DNA of 64,000 bases from Deltaproteobacteria bacterium (GTDB lineage: Bacteria > Myxococcota_A > Polyangia > Polyangiales > JADJMO01), in the NCBI GenBank assembly GCA_016182965.1, contig JACPFM010000009.1, positions 82,875 through 146,874 of the forward strand. The letters are read 5' to 3'. Shown piece after piece: positions 31,355 to 40,144 of the stretch; the first letter of the stretch is position 1; every line of letters starts with the position of its first letter. A program made the position numbers and the translations under genes. The notes beneath the pieces are model-generated. The model was given only the letters and a program-made list of their open reading frames with translations, was not told where the DNA came from and ran no database searches.

Positions 31355-32818
31355 GTGATCCTCGAGGCGCTCGCCCATGCGCCGCGCGCGACGTTGGTCG
31401 ACGCGCGCGGCGCCGTGTCGTTGGGCGAGCTCTTCGCGGAGGCCGAGGTGCGCGCGGCGGGGCTCTGCGCGCGGTTCGGGCCCTTGCGCGGGCGGCGGCT
31501 GGCCGTGTTCGCCACGCCTACGCGGGGCTTCCTCGTCGCGCTGCTCGCGATCATGCGGGCGGGCGGAACGGCGGTGGTGACGTCGACGATCCATCCGGCC
31601 GCCGAGGCGGGCGCGGCCTGCGATCGGGCAGGGGTTCTCGCGATCGTGGCGCACGCCGACGCGCTCGAAGCGGCGCGCGCCCTGTCGCCGCGCCCGATCG
31701 TGGAGCTGGCCTCGCTGCGCGCGGCGGGCGATCCGACACCGCCCGTCGGAAGCGACGACGCGCTGCTCCTCTTCACCAGCGGCACCACCGCGGCGCCGAA
31801 GGGCGCGCGCATCACGCACGACAACCTGCTCGCCCACGCGCGGGTGCTGCACGAGGCCTGGCGGTGGCGGCCCGAGGATCGGCTGATCCACGCGTTGCCG
31901 CTCCATCACCTCCACGGGCTCGGCACCGCGCTGCTCACCGCGCTCGCGGCGTCGGCGACGGTGGAGCTCGTCCCCCGGTTCGAGCCGCGCGCCGTGCTCG
32001 AGGCGATCGCGTCGTCGCCGACGCCGGCGGTGTGGATGGCGGTGCCGACCACCATCGCTCGGGTGACCGCGGCGTGCGACGACGCGCGCCTTCGACGCGG
32101 GCTCGCGGCGCTGCGCCTCGTGACCAACGGCTCCGCGGGGTTGCCGCGCTCGGTGTCCGATCGCTTCTTCGCGATCGCCGGCCACCGTCCGCTCGAGCGC
32201 TTCGGGATGACCGAGTGCGGCGTCGCCACCACGCAGCCGCTCGACGGCCGGCGCGTGGTCGGCAGCTCCGGCTTCGCGGTGCCCGGCATGGAGGTGCGCG
32301 TCGTCGACGAGGAGATCCAGGTGCGTGGCGCGGGCGTCTTCCCGGGCTACGACTCGTCGGGTCCGGCGGCGCGCCGCCGGTGGGGCGCCGATGCGTCGTT
32401 CGACGCCGAGGGTTGGTTCAAGACCGGCGACGCCGGCGCGCTCGGTCCCGACGGCCTGATCGTGCACGGCCGCATCTCGGTCGACGTGCTCAAGAGCGGC
32501 GGATACAAGCTCTCCGCGCTGGAGATCGAGGCGGCGATCCGCGAGCACGACGCGGTCGACGAGGTGGCCGTCGTCGGGATCCCCGACGAGGAGTGGGGCG
32601 ATCGCGTCACCGCCGTCATCGTCGCGCGCGCCGAGATCGACGTCGACGAGGTGCGCGCGTTCCTCCGCGAGCGCCTCGCGCCGTACAAGATCCCGAAGAC
32701 GTTCGTGCTGCGCGACGCGCTGCCGAAGAACACCATCGGGAAGGTCACGAAGCCGGCGTTGATCGCCGAGCTGACGCACGGCCGGCCGACCGGGGCACGC
32801 CGAGGTGGCTTGGTCTAG
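31355..32818 (+). CDS. AMP-forming acyl-CoA synthetase (malonyl-CoA synthetase-like)
   Basis: 487 aa from GTG at 31355. All ANL motifs are present: LLLFTSGTTAAPKG (P-loop), FGMTECG, WFKTGDAGALG, KSGGYKLSALEIEAAI hinge and the C-terminal catalytic lysine in PKNTIGKVTKPAL. The short length and the KSGGYK-LSALEIE signature are closest to MatB/ACSF3-type malonyl/methylmalonyl-CoA synthetases. It would activate a small carboxylic acid to its CoA thioester in the cytoplasm, perhaps for polyketide or fatty-acid precursor supply. Substrate assignment is inferred. Confidence 0.82.
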   Translation: MILEALAHAPRATLVDARGAVSLGELFAEAEVRAAGLCARFGPLRGRRLAVFATPTRGFLVALLAIMRAGGTAVVTSTIHPAAEAGAACDRAGVLAIVAHADALEAARALSPRPIVELASLRAAGDPTPPVGSDDALLLFTSGTTAAPKGARITHDNLLAHARVLHEAWRWRPEDRLIHALPLHHLHGLGTALLTALAASATVELVPRFEPRAVLEAIASSPTPAVWMAVPTTIARVTAACDDARLRRGLAALRLVTNGSAGLPRSVSDRFFAIAGHRPLERFGMTECGVATTQPLDGRRVVGSSGFAVPGMEVRVVDEEIQVRGAGVFPGYDSSGPAARRRWGADASFDAEGWFKTGDAGALGPDGLIVHGRISVDVLKSGGYKLSALEIEAAIREHDAVDEVAVVGIPDEEWGDRVTAVIVARAEIDVDEVRAFLRERLAPYKIPKTFVLRDALPKNTIGKVTKPALIAELTHGRPTGARRGGLV

Positions 32819-32863
32819 GTTCCACGCATGGCGCGCCGTCTGCGAGGCGCCGCTCACGCGACG

Positions 32864-34042
32864 TCAGCGTCGCGAGAGTGCGCGCAGGATCGCCCGATTC
32901 ACCTGCCACATGCGGAGATCGCCGAGCGGCGTGCCGACGCCGCTGTTCAAGGTCATCGCCACCGCCAGCCGCCGCGACGGATCGCACCACGCGCCCGACC
33001 CGCCGAAGCCGAAGTGACCGAACCCTCGTGGGAACGACGCGACGCGGTGGTAGCCGAGGCGCCAGTGGGCCGGGAACAACAAGACGTCGTCGAAGCGGCG
33101 GTTCTGCACCGTCGCTGCCTGCTCGACGACCGAAGAGGAGAGGAGCCGCACCGCGCCGAGCGCGCCCCCCTCGGCGAGCGCCGCGTACATGCGCGCGAGC
33201 GCGCGCGCGGTGAACATGCCGGTCGCCGCCGGGATGCACGCCTGCAACGTCTCGAGCGCGTTCCAGTCGAACCGCCGGATTCCGCGCGGGAGCAGCGCGC
33301 GCTTCAGGTTCTCGGGATCGCTCCGCGCCAGTCGGTGCGCCGTGCGCCACGCGACGTCGGCGAAGCGCTCACCCGCGGGCTTCCTGCGCGGCCGGCGTGA
33401 CCTGGTCGTTCCCATGCCGAGCAGCGTCGCGCGTCGCGAGATGCAGTGCGCGGGCAGGCCGACGAAGCAGCCGTCGAGCGACAACGGCCCGGCCAGCTCC
33501 TCGTCGAGGGCGCGCGCGAAGGGCTTGCCCGTGACCTTCTCGATCAGCCCGCCGACCAACCAGCTGAACGTGAGGCCGTGGTAGCCGTTGCGCGCGCCCG
33601 GCGCGTGCACCGGCCGCGCGCGCTCGACGCGCTCGAGCATCGCGCCCCAGTCGCGCATGTCGCTCGCGTCGTCGACGAGATCGCGGATCGGCCACAGGCC
33701 TGCCTCGTGGGCGAGGAGGTCGCGCACGGTGACGTCGTGCTTGCCGCCGTGCGCGAAGGCCGGCCAATAGCGCGACACCGGCGCGTCGTAGTCGAGGCGC
33801 CCTTGGCTCGCCAACACGTGAAGCAGCGTCGAGGCGACTCCCTTGGTGGTCGAGAACGAGAGCGCCAGCGTGTCGCGCGTCCATGGCGCGCCGGCGTCGT
33901 CGCGCACGCCGCCCCAGACGTCGGCCACCACCTCGCCGCGGTGTACGATCGCGAGGGCCGCGCCGCCGCCGTTTCGCGCGATCTGCCCCCGCAGCACGTC
34001 GACCGCGCCGTGGAAGTCCGGGTGCACCCAGCCCGAGATCAC
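32864..34042 (-). CDS. serine hydrolase, beta-lactamase/EstB family
   Basis: 392 aa. The nucleophile motif S-x-x-K is in SFSTTKGVAS (about residue 82), a Tyr motif in NGYHGLTFSWLVGG, and a C-terminal H-x-G in FGHFGFGGSG. This is the class C beta-lactamase-related esterase/D-aminopeptidase family (PF00144). There is no signal peptide, so a cytoplasmic esterase is more likely than a beta-lactamase. An Arg-rich stretch at about 205-220 (TTRSRRPRRKPAG) is unusual. Convergent with the acyl-CoA synthetase gene. Confidence 0.85.
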   Translation of the reverse strand: MISGWVHPDFHGAVDVLRGQIARNGGGAALAIVHRGEVVADVWGGVRDDAGAPWTRDTLALSFSTTKGVASTLLHVLASQGRLDYDAPVSRYWPAFAHGGKHDVTVRDLLAHEAGLWPIRDLVDDASDMRDWGAMLERVERARPVHAPGARNGYHGLTFSWLVGGLIEKVTGKPFARALDEELAGPLSLDGCFVGLPAHCISRRATLLGMGTTRSRRPRRKPAGERFADVAWRTAHRLARSDPENLKRALLPRGIRRFDWNALETLQACIPAATGMFTARALARMYAALAEGGALGAVRLLSSSVVEQAATVQNRRFDDVLLFPAHWRLGYHRVASFPRGFGHFGFGGSGAWCDPSRRLAVAMTLNSGVGTPLGDLRMWQVNRAILRALSRR

Positions 34043-34157
34043 CTCGAAACGCGTAGCACGCGGCGATCCACCCCGACCCCTCCCGAGCCGACACGCTGGA
34101 CGGGACTACGAGTACCTGAGGTCGCTCTGACGTGCTCGGCGCTGGATGCGTGACGGC

Positions 34158-35099
34158 TCACGCGTCGCGCGCGCAGCGGAAGCCGAGCCACGCCGAGCGG
34201 GTGCTCGCGTTCTGCGGCGAGCGGTGGGTGGCCGAGAAGTTCTCGGGGCCGTTCAAGTCCCACGCGCCGCCTCGGATGACGTACTCGCCGTAGCTCGATC
34301 CGGCCGAGGGCTTGCTCGGCGGGGTGCCGCCCGAAGAGAGCTCCCACCACCCGTCGGAGGTCCACTCCTCGACGTTGCCCGACATGTCGAACACGCCGAA
34401 CGGGCTCGCGCCCTCGGGGTAGGTGCCGACCGGCGCGGTGAAGCCCCACCCGTCGTCGCCGTTGGTGTCTGCCCACATCGAGGTGTAGGTCTCGGGCGGG
34501 TTGAGCTTGTTCTGCGCGTCGCGCACGAGGCTCGCGTCGGCGCCGTTGACGTGGATCGGCTCCGGGTACGCGTCGCCCCACGGGAACGGCCGGCCGGTCG
34601 TTCCGCGCGCGGCGAGCTCCCACTCGGCCTCGGTCGGCAGGCGCTTGCCGGCGAACGCGCAGTACTTGGTCGCCTCGGCGTGGTTCACGCAGTTGACCGG
34701 GTGGCGCTCGAACCCGGCCTTGCCGTAGGTGCAGATCACGGTGTGCGCCGGCGCGAAGCTGTCGCCCTGATCGAGCGTGGGGCACGCGCCGGCCTGCACG
34801 CAGGCCGCGTAGGCGCCGGCGGTGACCTCGGTGCGGTCGAAGTAGAACGCCGACACCGTGGTCGTGTACCCGGCCGGATCGCCGCCGTAGGGCGAGGTGC
34901 CGGAGATGGGCCCCGTCCACTTCCCTTCGCGGAGGAACTTGAAGGTGGTGGTGGGGATCAGCGCCATGTCGCCGCGCACCGCCTCGAGCTTGCGGTTCGG
35001 CGGGACGAACGCCTGCGCGGGTGGTGAGGAGAGCTTGGCGATCGCGGCCGCCGCGATCACCACGACCATACGTGCCAACGACCGGACGCTGGGGCGCAC
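34158..35099 (-). CDS. secreted SUMF1/FGE-like domain protein
   Basis: 313 aa. An N-terminal hydrophobic segment (VVVIAAAAIAKLSS) predicts export. The FGE-sulfatase fold is clear from FYFDRTEVTAGAYAACVQAG, KRLPTEAEWELAARG, PFPWGDAYP, FDMSGNVEEWTSDGWW, YVIRGGAWD and SAWLGFRCARDA. Most bacterial members are not sulfatase activators but sugar or lectin-like or modification proteins. Three or more Cys (ACVQAGACP, NCVNHA) suggest disulfides in an exported protein. Confidence 0.85.
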   Translation of the reverse strand: MRPSVRSLARMVVVIAAAAIAKLSSPPAQAFVPPNRKLEAVRGDMALIPTTTFKFLREGKWTGPISGTSPYGGDPAGYTTTVSAFYFDRTEVTAGAYAACVQAGACPTLDQGDSFAPAHTVICTYGKAGFERHPVNCVNHAEATKYCAFAGKRLPTEAEWELAARGTTGRPFPWGDAYPEPIHVNGADASLVRDAQNKLNPPETYTSMWADTNGDDGWGFTAPVGTYPEGASPFGVFDMSGNVEEWTSDGWWELSSGGTPPSKPSAGSSYGEYVIRGGAWDLNGPENFSATHRSPQNASTRSAWLGFRCARDA

Positions 35100-35158
35100 G
35101 CGGGGAGCGTACCACCGCCGTTGCGGCCTTGCTGCGGGTGCGTCATGACTGGGCGAAC

Positions 35159-35743
35159 ATGAAGCGAACGGTGCCCCTCGCGGCCTTCGCGCTGGCCCTC
35201 GCCTCGTGCCTCGTCTCCTGTGACGACCACGAGCACGCCTCCGATCCGGCCGATCCCTGCTCCGAGACCGGCGCGTGGGAGAAGCTCGCGGTCACCGACG
35301 AGGCCTGCCGCGCGTTCGTCGCCGCCGAGACGCGCGGAGAGATCGTCATCGATGCGAGCAAGGCGCCGCGCCTGACCAACCCGACGCCGGGGGCGATCGT
35401 CCCCGCGGCGCCCGTCCCGCGCTTCACCTGGTCGGCGGGCGTCGTCGCGCGCACCCCGTGGAACCGTCTGCTCCGCGCGCTCCATCCGATCGGCACCGCG
35501 TGGGCGCACGGCGAGACCATCGGTCTCGTCCACGTGCTGGTCTTCCGCGACGGCGCGAAGAAGGAGCTGCACCGCGTGCTCACGCCGGCCACCGACTACA
35601 CGCCGGGCGCCGCGCACTGGGAGCGGCTGCGCGCCGCCGGCAAGGTCGAAGTGACCCTCTACGCCGTGCGGTTCGCCGCCAACGCGATCGCCGCCGGCAC
35701 CAGGCCGGTGGGCGGGGAGCCGCAGTCGTTCACCATCGAGTGA
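35159..35743 (+). CDS. hypothetical lipoprotein
   Basis: 194 aa from ATG at 35159 (MKRTVPLAAFALALASC). Lipobox LVSC or LASC places it on a membrane. The mature part has VDAS-like strands and an extended PTPGAIVPAAPVPRFTWSAG, an immunoglobulin-like/FN3-type start, so one beta-sandwich domain is likely. Function unknown. It is divergent from the FGE-like gene and precedes the M2 peptidase by 57 bp. Confidence 0.7.
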   Translation: MKRTVPLAAFALALASCLVSCDDHEHASDPADPCSETGAWEKLAVTDEACRAFVAAETRGEIVIDASKAPRLTNPTPGAIVPAAPVPRFTWSAGVVARTPWNRLLRALHPIGTAWAHGETIGLVHVLVFRDGAKKELHRVLTPATDYTPGAAHWERLRAAGKVEVTLYAVRFAANAIAAGTRPVGGEPQSFTIE

Positions 35744-35800
35744 GGTCTTCCGACTCGAGGCGCGATTGGTCCTCGGGCCCGGTTGCACTACAGCGCCCCG

Positions 35801-37723
35801 ATGCGTCGCCTCGCGCTGATCTCCGCTCCGTTCGTGCTCGCCGTCGCCTGCGGCGGCGGCGGCGCCACCGGGCCCTGTCCTGCGGCGCCCGTCGCGCCCC
35901 CGCCGGCGCCGGTCGCGAGCGCTGCGCCGGTCGCCAAGGCGCCGACGGTCGACGACGCGGTCCGGTTCGTCGCCGAGGTCGACAAGGAGCTGCGACGCCT
36001 GTGGACGTGGGGCTCGCCCGCGTCATGGGTGAAGCAGAACTTCATCACCGACGACACCAACGCCCTCTCCGCCGACGCCGAGGAGGCGAACATGGCCTAT
36101 CTCGGCAAGGTCATCCCCGAGGCCGCGCGCTACCGGAAGATCCCGGGCCTGCCCCCCGACGTGCTGCGGCAGCTCGAGCTGCTCGAGCACGCGACCTCGC
36201 TGCCGGCGCCCGACGACGCGAAGAAGCGCGCCGACCTCGCGAAGCTCTCGGTCGAGATGGACTCGATGTACGGCGCGGCGAAGTACTGCCCGAAGGCCGA
36301 CACCCGGCTGACGAAGTGGGTGAAGAAGCTCGTCGACCCGAAGGCGAAGGAGAAGTGCCTGACGATCGACGACCTCTCGAAGATCATCGCCGAGGAGCGC
36401 GACGAGGCGGCGCTGCGCGAGGCGTGGGGCGGCTGGCACGACGCCGCGCGTCCGATGCGCCCGATGTGGGAGCGCTTCGTCGTCCTGGCCAACGAGGGAG
36501 CGCGGACCATCGGCTACCCCGATCTCGGCAAGCTGTGGAACTCGGGCTTCGACATGACGGCCGAGGCGTTCGAGCAGGACGTCGAGCGGCTGTGGAGCGA
36601 GCTGAAGCCGCTCTACGATCAGCTGCACTGCTACGCGCGCGCGCGGCTCCGCGGCAAGTACGGCAAGGACGTGGTGAAGGACCACGCGCCGATCCCCGCG
36701 CACCTCCTCGGCAACATGTGGGCGCAGGACTGGGCCAACGCGTGGGACGTGCTCGAGCCCTACAAGGGCCAGCCGTCGCTCGACGTCACCAAGGTGATGA
36801 AGGCGAAGAAGTGGGACGAGCGGAAGGTCGTCGCGACGGCCGAGGGCTTCTTCGTCGGCCTCGGGCTCGATCCGCTGCCGAAGACGTTCTGGGAGCGCTC
36901 GCTCTTCGAGAAGCCGAAGGACCGCGAGGTGGTCTGCCACGCGAGCGCGTGGGACGTGATCTTCTCGGACGATCTACGCGTGAAGATGTGCGTGCAGATC
37001 ACCGAGGAGGACCTGCTCACCGCGCACCACGAGCTCGGGCACGTCTATTACTTCCACTATTACCATCAGCTGCCGATCCTCCTGCAGGAGGGCGCCAACA
37101 AGGGCTTCCACGAGGGCATCGGCGACACGCTCGCGCTCTCGGTCACGCCCGCGTACCTGAAGGAGCTCGGGCTCATCGCGAAGGTCCCCGACAGCGAAAA
37201 GGGGGAGATCAACGTGCTGATGCGCATGGCGCTGCAGAAGATCTCCTTCATGCCGTTCGGCAAGCTCGTCGATCAGTGGCGCTGGCAGGTGTTCTCCGGG
37301 CAGACGCCGCCTTCGAAGTACGTGGAGGCGTGGTGGGCGCTGCGCACGAAGGTGCAGGGCGTGTCGCCGCCCGCGCCGCGCAGCGAGCAGGACTTCGATC
37401 CCGGCGCGAAGTACCACGTCCCGGCGAACACCAGCTACACGCGCTACTTCCTCGCGGGCGTCTACCAGTTCCAGTTCCACCGCGCGCTGTGCGCGGCGGC
37501 CGGCCACGAGGGCCCGCTGCACACCTGCTCGATCGCGGGCAGCAAGGCCGCGGGCGACAAGCTGCGCGCCATGCTGCAGATGGGCGCGAGCAAGCCGTGG
37601 CCCGAGGCGATGAAGGCGCTCACCGGTCAAGACAAGGCCGACGCGACGGCGATCCTCGACTACTTCGCGCCGCTCCAGAAGTGGCTGAAGGAGCAGAACG
37701 CGAAGGAGCAGTGCGGATGGTGA
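35801..37723 (+). CDS. M2-family metallopeptidase lipoprotein (ACE-like)
   Basis: 640 aa from ATG at 35801. Lipobox VLAVACGG, then an Ala/Pro linker. The zinc site is H410-E411-x-x-H414 (HHELGHVYYFHY) with the third ligand E438 in HEGIGDTLALS, exactly 24 residues after the second His as in angiotensin-converting enzyme. Dipeptidyl carboxypeptidases of this family remove C-terminal dipeptides. Location at the cell surface or periplasm suggests a role in peptide feeding on prey or protein. The length matches the family. Confidence 0.92.
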   Translation: MRRLALISAPFVLAVACGGGGATGPCPAAPVAPPPAPVASAAPVAKAPTVDDAVRFVAEVDKELRRLWTWGSPASWVKQNFITDDTNALSADAEEANMAYLGKVIPEAARYRKIPGLPPDVLRQLELLEHATSLPAPDDAKKRADLAKLSVEMDSMYGAAKYCPKADTRLTKWVKKLVDPKAKEKCLTIDDLSKIIAEERDEAALREAWGGWHDAARPMRPMWERFVVLANEGARTIGYPDLGKLWNSGFDMTAEAFEQDVERLWSELKPLYDQLHCYARARLRGKYGKDVVKDHAPIPAHLLGNMWAQDWANAWDVLEPYKGQPSLDVTKVMKAKKWDERKVVATAEGFFVGLGLDPLPKTFWERSLFEKPKDREVVCHASAWDVIFSDDLRVKMCVQITEEDLLTAHHELGHVYYFHYYHQLPILLQEGANKGFHEGIGDTLALSVTPAYLKELGLIAKVPDSEKGEINVLMRMALQKISFMPFGKLVDQWRWQVFSGQTPPSKYVEAWWALRTKVQGVSPPAPRSEQDFDPGAKYHVPANTSYTRYFLAGVYQFQFHRALCAAAGHEGPLHTCSIAGSKAAGDKLRAMLQMGASKPWPEAMKALTGQDKADATAILDYFAPLQKWLKEQNAKEQCGW

Positions 37724-37741
37724 GCTCGGGGCGGCCCGACC

Positions 37742-38788
37742 TCACCCCCGCTCGCGATCTGCCAGCTTGCGCGCGCGCGGCGTGAGCAGCACCGCCCCGA
37801 ACGCCCCGCGCGCCAGCACCTCGAAGATCTCGTCGCGCCCCTCGCGCCGCGTGCGTACGTGCAGCGAGGTGATGCGAACGTCCTCGTCGACCTCGTCGGC
37901 GATCAGGTCGGCGACCAGCTCCGGCGCGAGCTCTCGCTCGACGCCCGTCGCGAGCCCTCGCTCGACGCGCACCAGCACCACCGCCGCGGTGTCGCGCGTC
38001 GAGTCGTGCAGCGCGGCGACGATCGCGCGCTGGCGACGGGAGGCGAGGATCGCCGCCGTCGTGACGCCGGTGCACCCCGGGACGCGCGTGAACGTCGCGC
38101 CGCCGTCGCGCGAGACGATCAGCGCGCCGTCGCGCGTGGCGACGACCAGATCGCGATCGCTGGTGCCGCTCACGCCGCCTTCGAACGGATGCGCCGGATC
38201 GGCGCGGGAGATGACCCAGCTCGCGTCGGCGCGGCGCGGCCAGGGCTCGCGCTCGAGCCGCTGACGCGCGCGCATCGCGGCGACGTCCTCGAACCGCGCG
38301 TCGTCCTCGATGCCCTCGTCGTCGCTCGCCTCGCCGACGTGGAGCTCACCGGGCATCGGCTCGAGGGCAGCCGACGGATCCTCGCCGGTGCCTTCGGCGC
38401 CGCCGTCGTCGGCGAACGACGCGTCGTCGTCGACGACCCCCGCCTCGTCGGCGGTGATCGAGCGGCCGTCGCCTTCGTCGCTGTCCTCGAGCAGGCCAGC
38501 CTCGGCGCCTGCGAGCAGATCGCGATCGTCGGTGACCACGAGGAGATCGTTGCCCTCGGCGCCGTCGAGCAGGCTGCCCTCCTCGTCGATGCCCACGAAC
38601 GCGCCGAACAGCTCGTGCGGCGCGTCTTCGCCGGTGCTGTCGTCGAGATCGTGGTCATCGTGCCGTTCGGGCACCAGCGGCTCGTCGATGTCGAAGAGCG
38701 AGCCGTCGTCCTCGAGCGGAGGAAGCTCGGGGAGATCGTCGAGGTCCTTCTGCCGATCGTTCTTGTGAGGGTCCATGACGTCGCTCAT
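37742..38788 (-). CDS. acidic protein with BNR/Asp-box motif
   Basis: 348 aa. Residues about 10-180 are extremely Asp/Glu-rich and probably disordered. The second half has DRDLVVATRDGALIV and SRDGGATFTRVPGC, an Asp-box of beta-propeller proteins, then alternating strands. No signal peptide is seen. Its start overlaps the stop of the PrsW-like gene by 1 nt, so it is co-transcribed and may act with it. Function unknown. Confidence 0.6.
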   Translation of the reverse strand: MSDVMDPHKNDRQKDLDDLPELPPLEDDGSLFDIDEPLVPERHDDHDLDDSTGEDAPHELFGAFVGIDEEGSLLDGAEGNDLLVVTDDRDLLAGAEAGLLEDSDEGDGRSITADEAGVVDDDASFADDGGAEGTGEDPSAALEPMPGELHVGEASDDEGIEDDARFEDVAAMRARQRLEREPWPRRADASWVISRADPAHPFEGGVSGTSDRDLVVATRDGALIVSRDGGATFTRVPGCTGVTTAAILASRRQRAIVAALHDSTRDTAAVVLVRVERGLATGVERELAPELVADLIADEVDEDVRITSLHVRTRREGRDEIFEVLARGAFGAVLLTPRARKLADRERG

Positions 38789-39948
38789 CAGCCCCAGCCG
38801 CCTTGTCCGCCGTCTTGCGGGCCACGGTTACCGGGAGGAGGTTGTGGGGCCTGCGGGTACGCGGGGCTCGCCTGCGGCTGCGTGTACTGGGGCTGCTGCG
38901 GTTGTTGCGGCTGCGCGTACGGGTACTGCGGCTGTTGGGGGTACTGCGGCTGCTGCGTGTACTGCGGCTGCTGCGTGTACTGGGGCTGCTGCGGCGGCTG
39001 CGGGTACGCGCCCGGCTGCGGGTACCCGTGCGGGGGGTACGCGTGCGTCGCGGGCGCCTGCGGTTGGGGCCCGGGCTGCGACACGTAACCGGGCTGCGGA
39101 TACGCCGGCTGCGCCGCCCCGTACGGCGCATAGCCGGGCTGGGAGACGTAGCCGGGCTGCGGGTACGCGGGAGCGACGGGCGGATACCCGGGGAACTGCG
39201 CGAAGCCGGCCGCGGCGACCGCCGGCGAGAGCGGGCGCGCCTCCGGGCCGAGCACCGCGTCGTCGATCGACAGCGCGTGCTTGACCAGCTGCCGCAGGAT
39301 CACGGCGCACAGACCGACCAGCCCCACCACGACGAGCAGCGCGAGCAGCGGCTCCGGATCGAAGAAGCCGAAGCCGGCGCCGCTGAAGACGATCCAGTCG
39401 TAGAGGCCGTGGATGAACACCGCCGCGGCGAAGCCGCCGATGATCCACGGCGCCGCGCTGCCCTTCGAGAGCTTTCCGCGTCCCACGAAGTAACCCATGA
39501 TGCCGGAGCACGTCGCGTGCAGCGGCACCGCGGTGAACGCGCGCACCAGGCCGGTGGCCGGGTTGGTCGCCGAGTAGAGGACGTTCTCGAGCAGCGCGAA
39601 GCCGAGGCTCGCGGCGGCGGTGTAGAGGATGCCGTCCATCACCTCGTCGAAGTGCGGCTTGCGCCAGAGGTAGATGAGCACGACGGCGAGCTTCACGGCC
39701 TCCTCGGTGAACGCCGCGACGAGGAAGGCCTCGAGGAACTTCCCCTGCGCGTTGATCACGTCGGCGCCGAGGGCGGCCTGCATCCCGAGCTCGATCGCGG
39801 CCGCGGGGATGCAGGTGATCGCGCCGAAGATGACGACGTTCCGCACCGCGCCCGGAGGCTCCGGCCGCTTCTCGTCCCACTTCTTGAACAGCCAGAGCAG
39901 GAGGAGCGCCGGCGCGACGGCGATCGCCAGGTTGGTGCGGATGTCCAT
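38788..39948 (-). CDS. PrsW-like intramembrane protease with Pro/Gln/Tyr-rich tail
   Basis: 386 aa from ATG at 39948. Seven or so membrane spans cover residues 5-225. The PrsW signature is complete: E82-E83-x2-K86 (FTEEAVK), F118-A-L-L-E121-N122, and H180-x3-D184. PrsW proteins cleave within membranes, as in anti-sigma factor processing. The C-terminal 150 residues are repeats of PGY and PQYTQQ type (YPQPGYVSQPG twice), a cytosolic low-complexity tail. The following gene encodes the acidic Asp-box protein. Confidence 0.85.
   Translation of the reverse strand: MDIRTNLAIAVAPALLLLWLFKKWDEKRPEPPGAVRNVVIFGAITCIPAAAIELGMQAALGADVINAQGKFLEAFLVAAFTEEAVKLAVVLIYLWRKPHFDEVMDGILYTAAASLGFALLENVLYSATNPATGLVRAFTAVPLHATCSGIMGYFVGRGKLSKGSAAPWIIGGFAAAVFIHGLYDWIVFSGAGFGFFDPEPLLALLVVVGLVGLCAVILRQLVKHALSIDDAVLGPEARPLSPAVAAAGFAQFPGYPPVAPAYPQPGYVSQPGYAPYGAAQPAYPQPGYVSQPGPQPQAPATHAYPPHGYPQPGAYPQPPQQPQYTQQPQYTQQPQYPQQPQYPYAQPQQPQQPQYTQPQASPAYPQAPQPPPGNRGPQDGGQGGWG
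38880..39180 (-). repeat. in-frame repeats encoding the PrsW tail
   Basis: Near-identical units encoding PQYTQQ/PQYPQQ and two copies of a unit encoding YPQPGYVSQPG make up this segment. Such repeats allow length variation by slippage. Confidence 0.7.
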
Positions 39949-40144
39949 CTCCGAGTCGCTGGAATAGCATGCTCTCGATCCCCTGGCCCTGTACGTCGTC
40001 TCCGCTGTGGACGGCCCTGCTCGGCGCGGAGGCTCGGCCATTCGTCGGCGGTCTCGTCGCGCCTGAGCGCACGACTGCCGCGCGGGCGGAGCCTTGCGGA
40101 AATAAACCTCGAAAACCCCTGCAGCTGCGGTAGATCCCGCGGCC

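Noticed and set aside
32864..34042. Antibiotic-resistance beta-lactamase
   Set aside because: The S-x-x-K and H-x-G motifs are shared by the whole esterase family and there is no signal peptide or typical Y-x-N loop.
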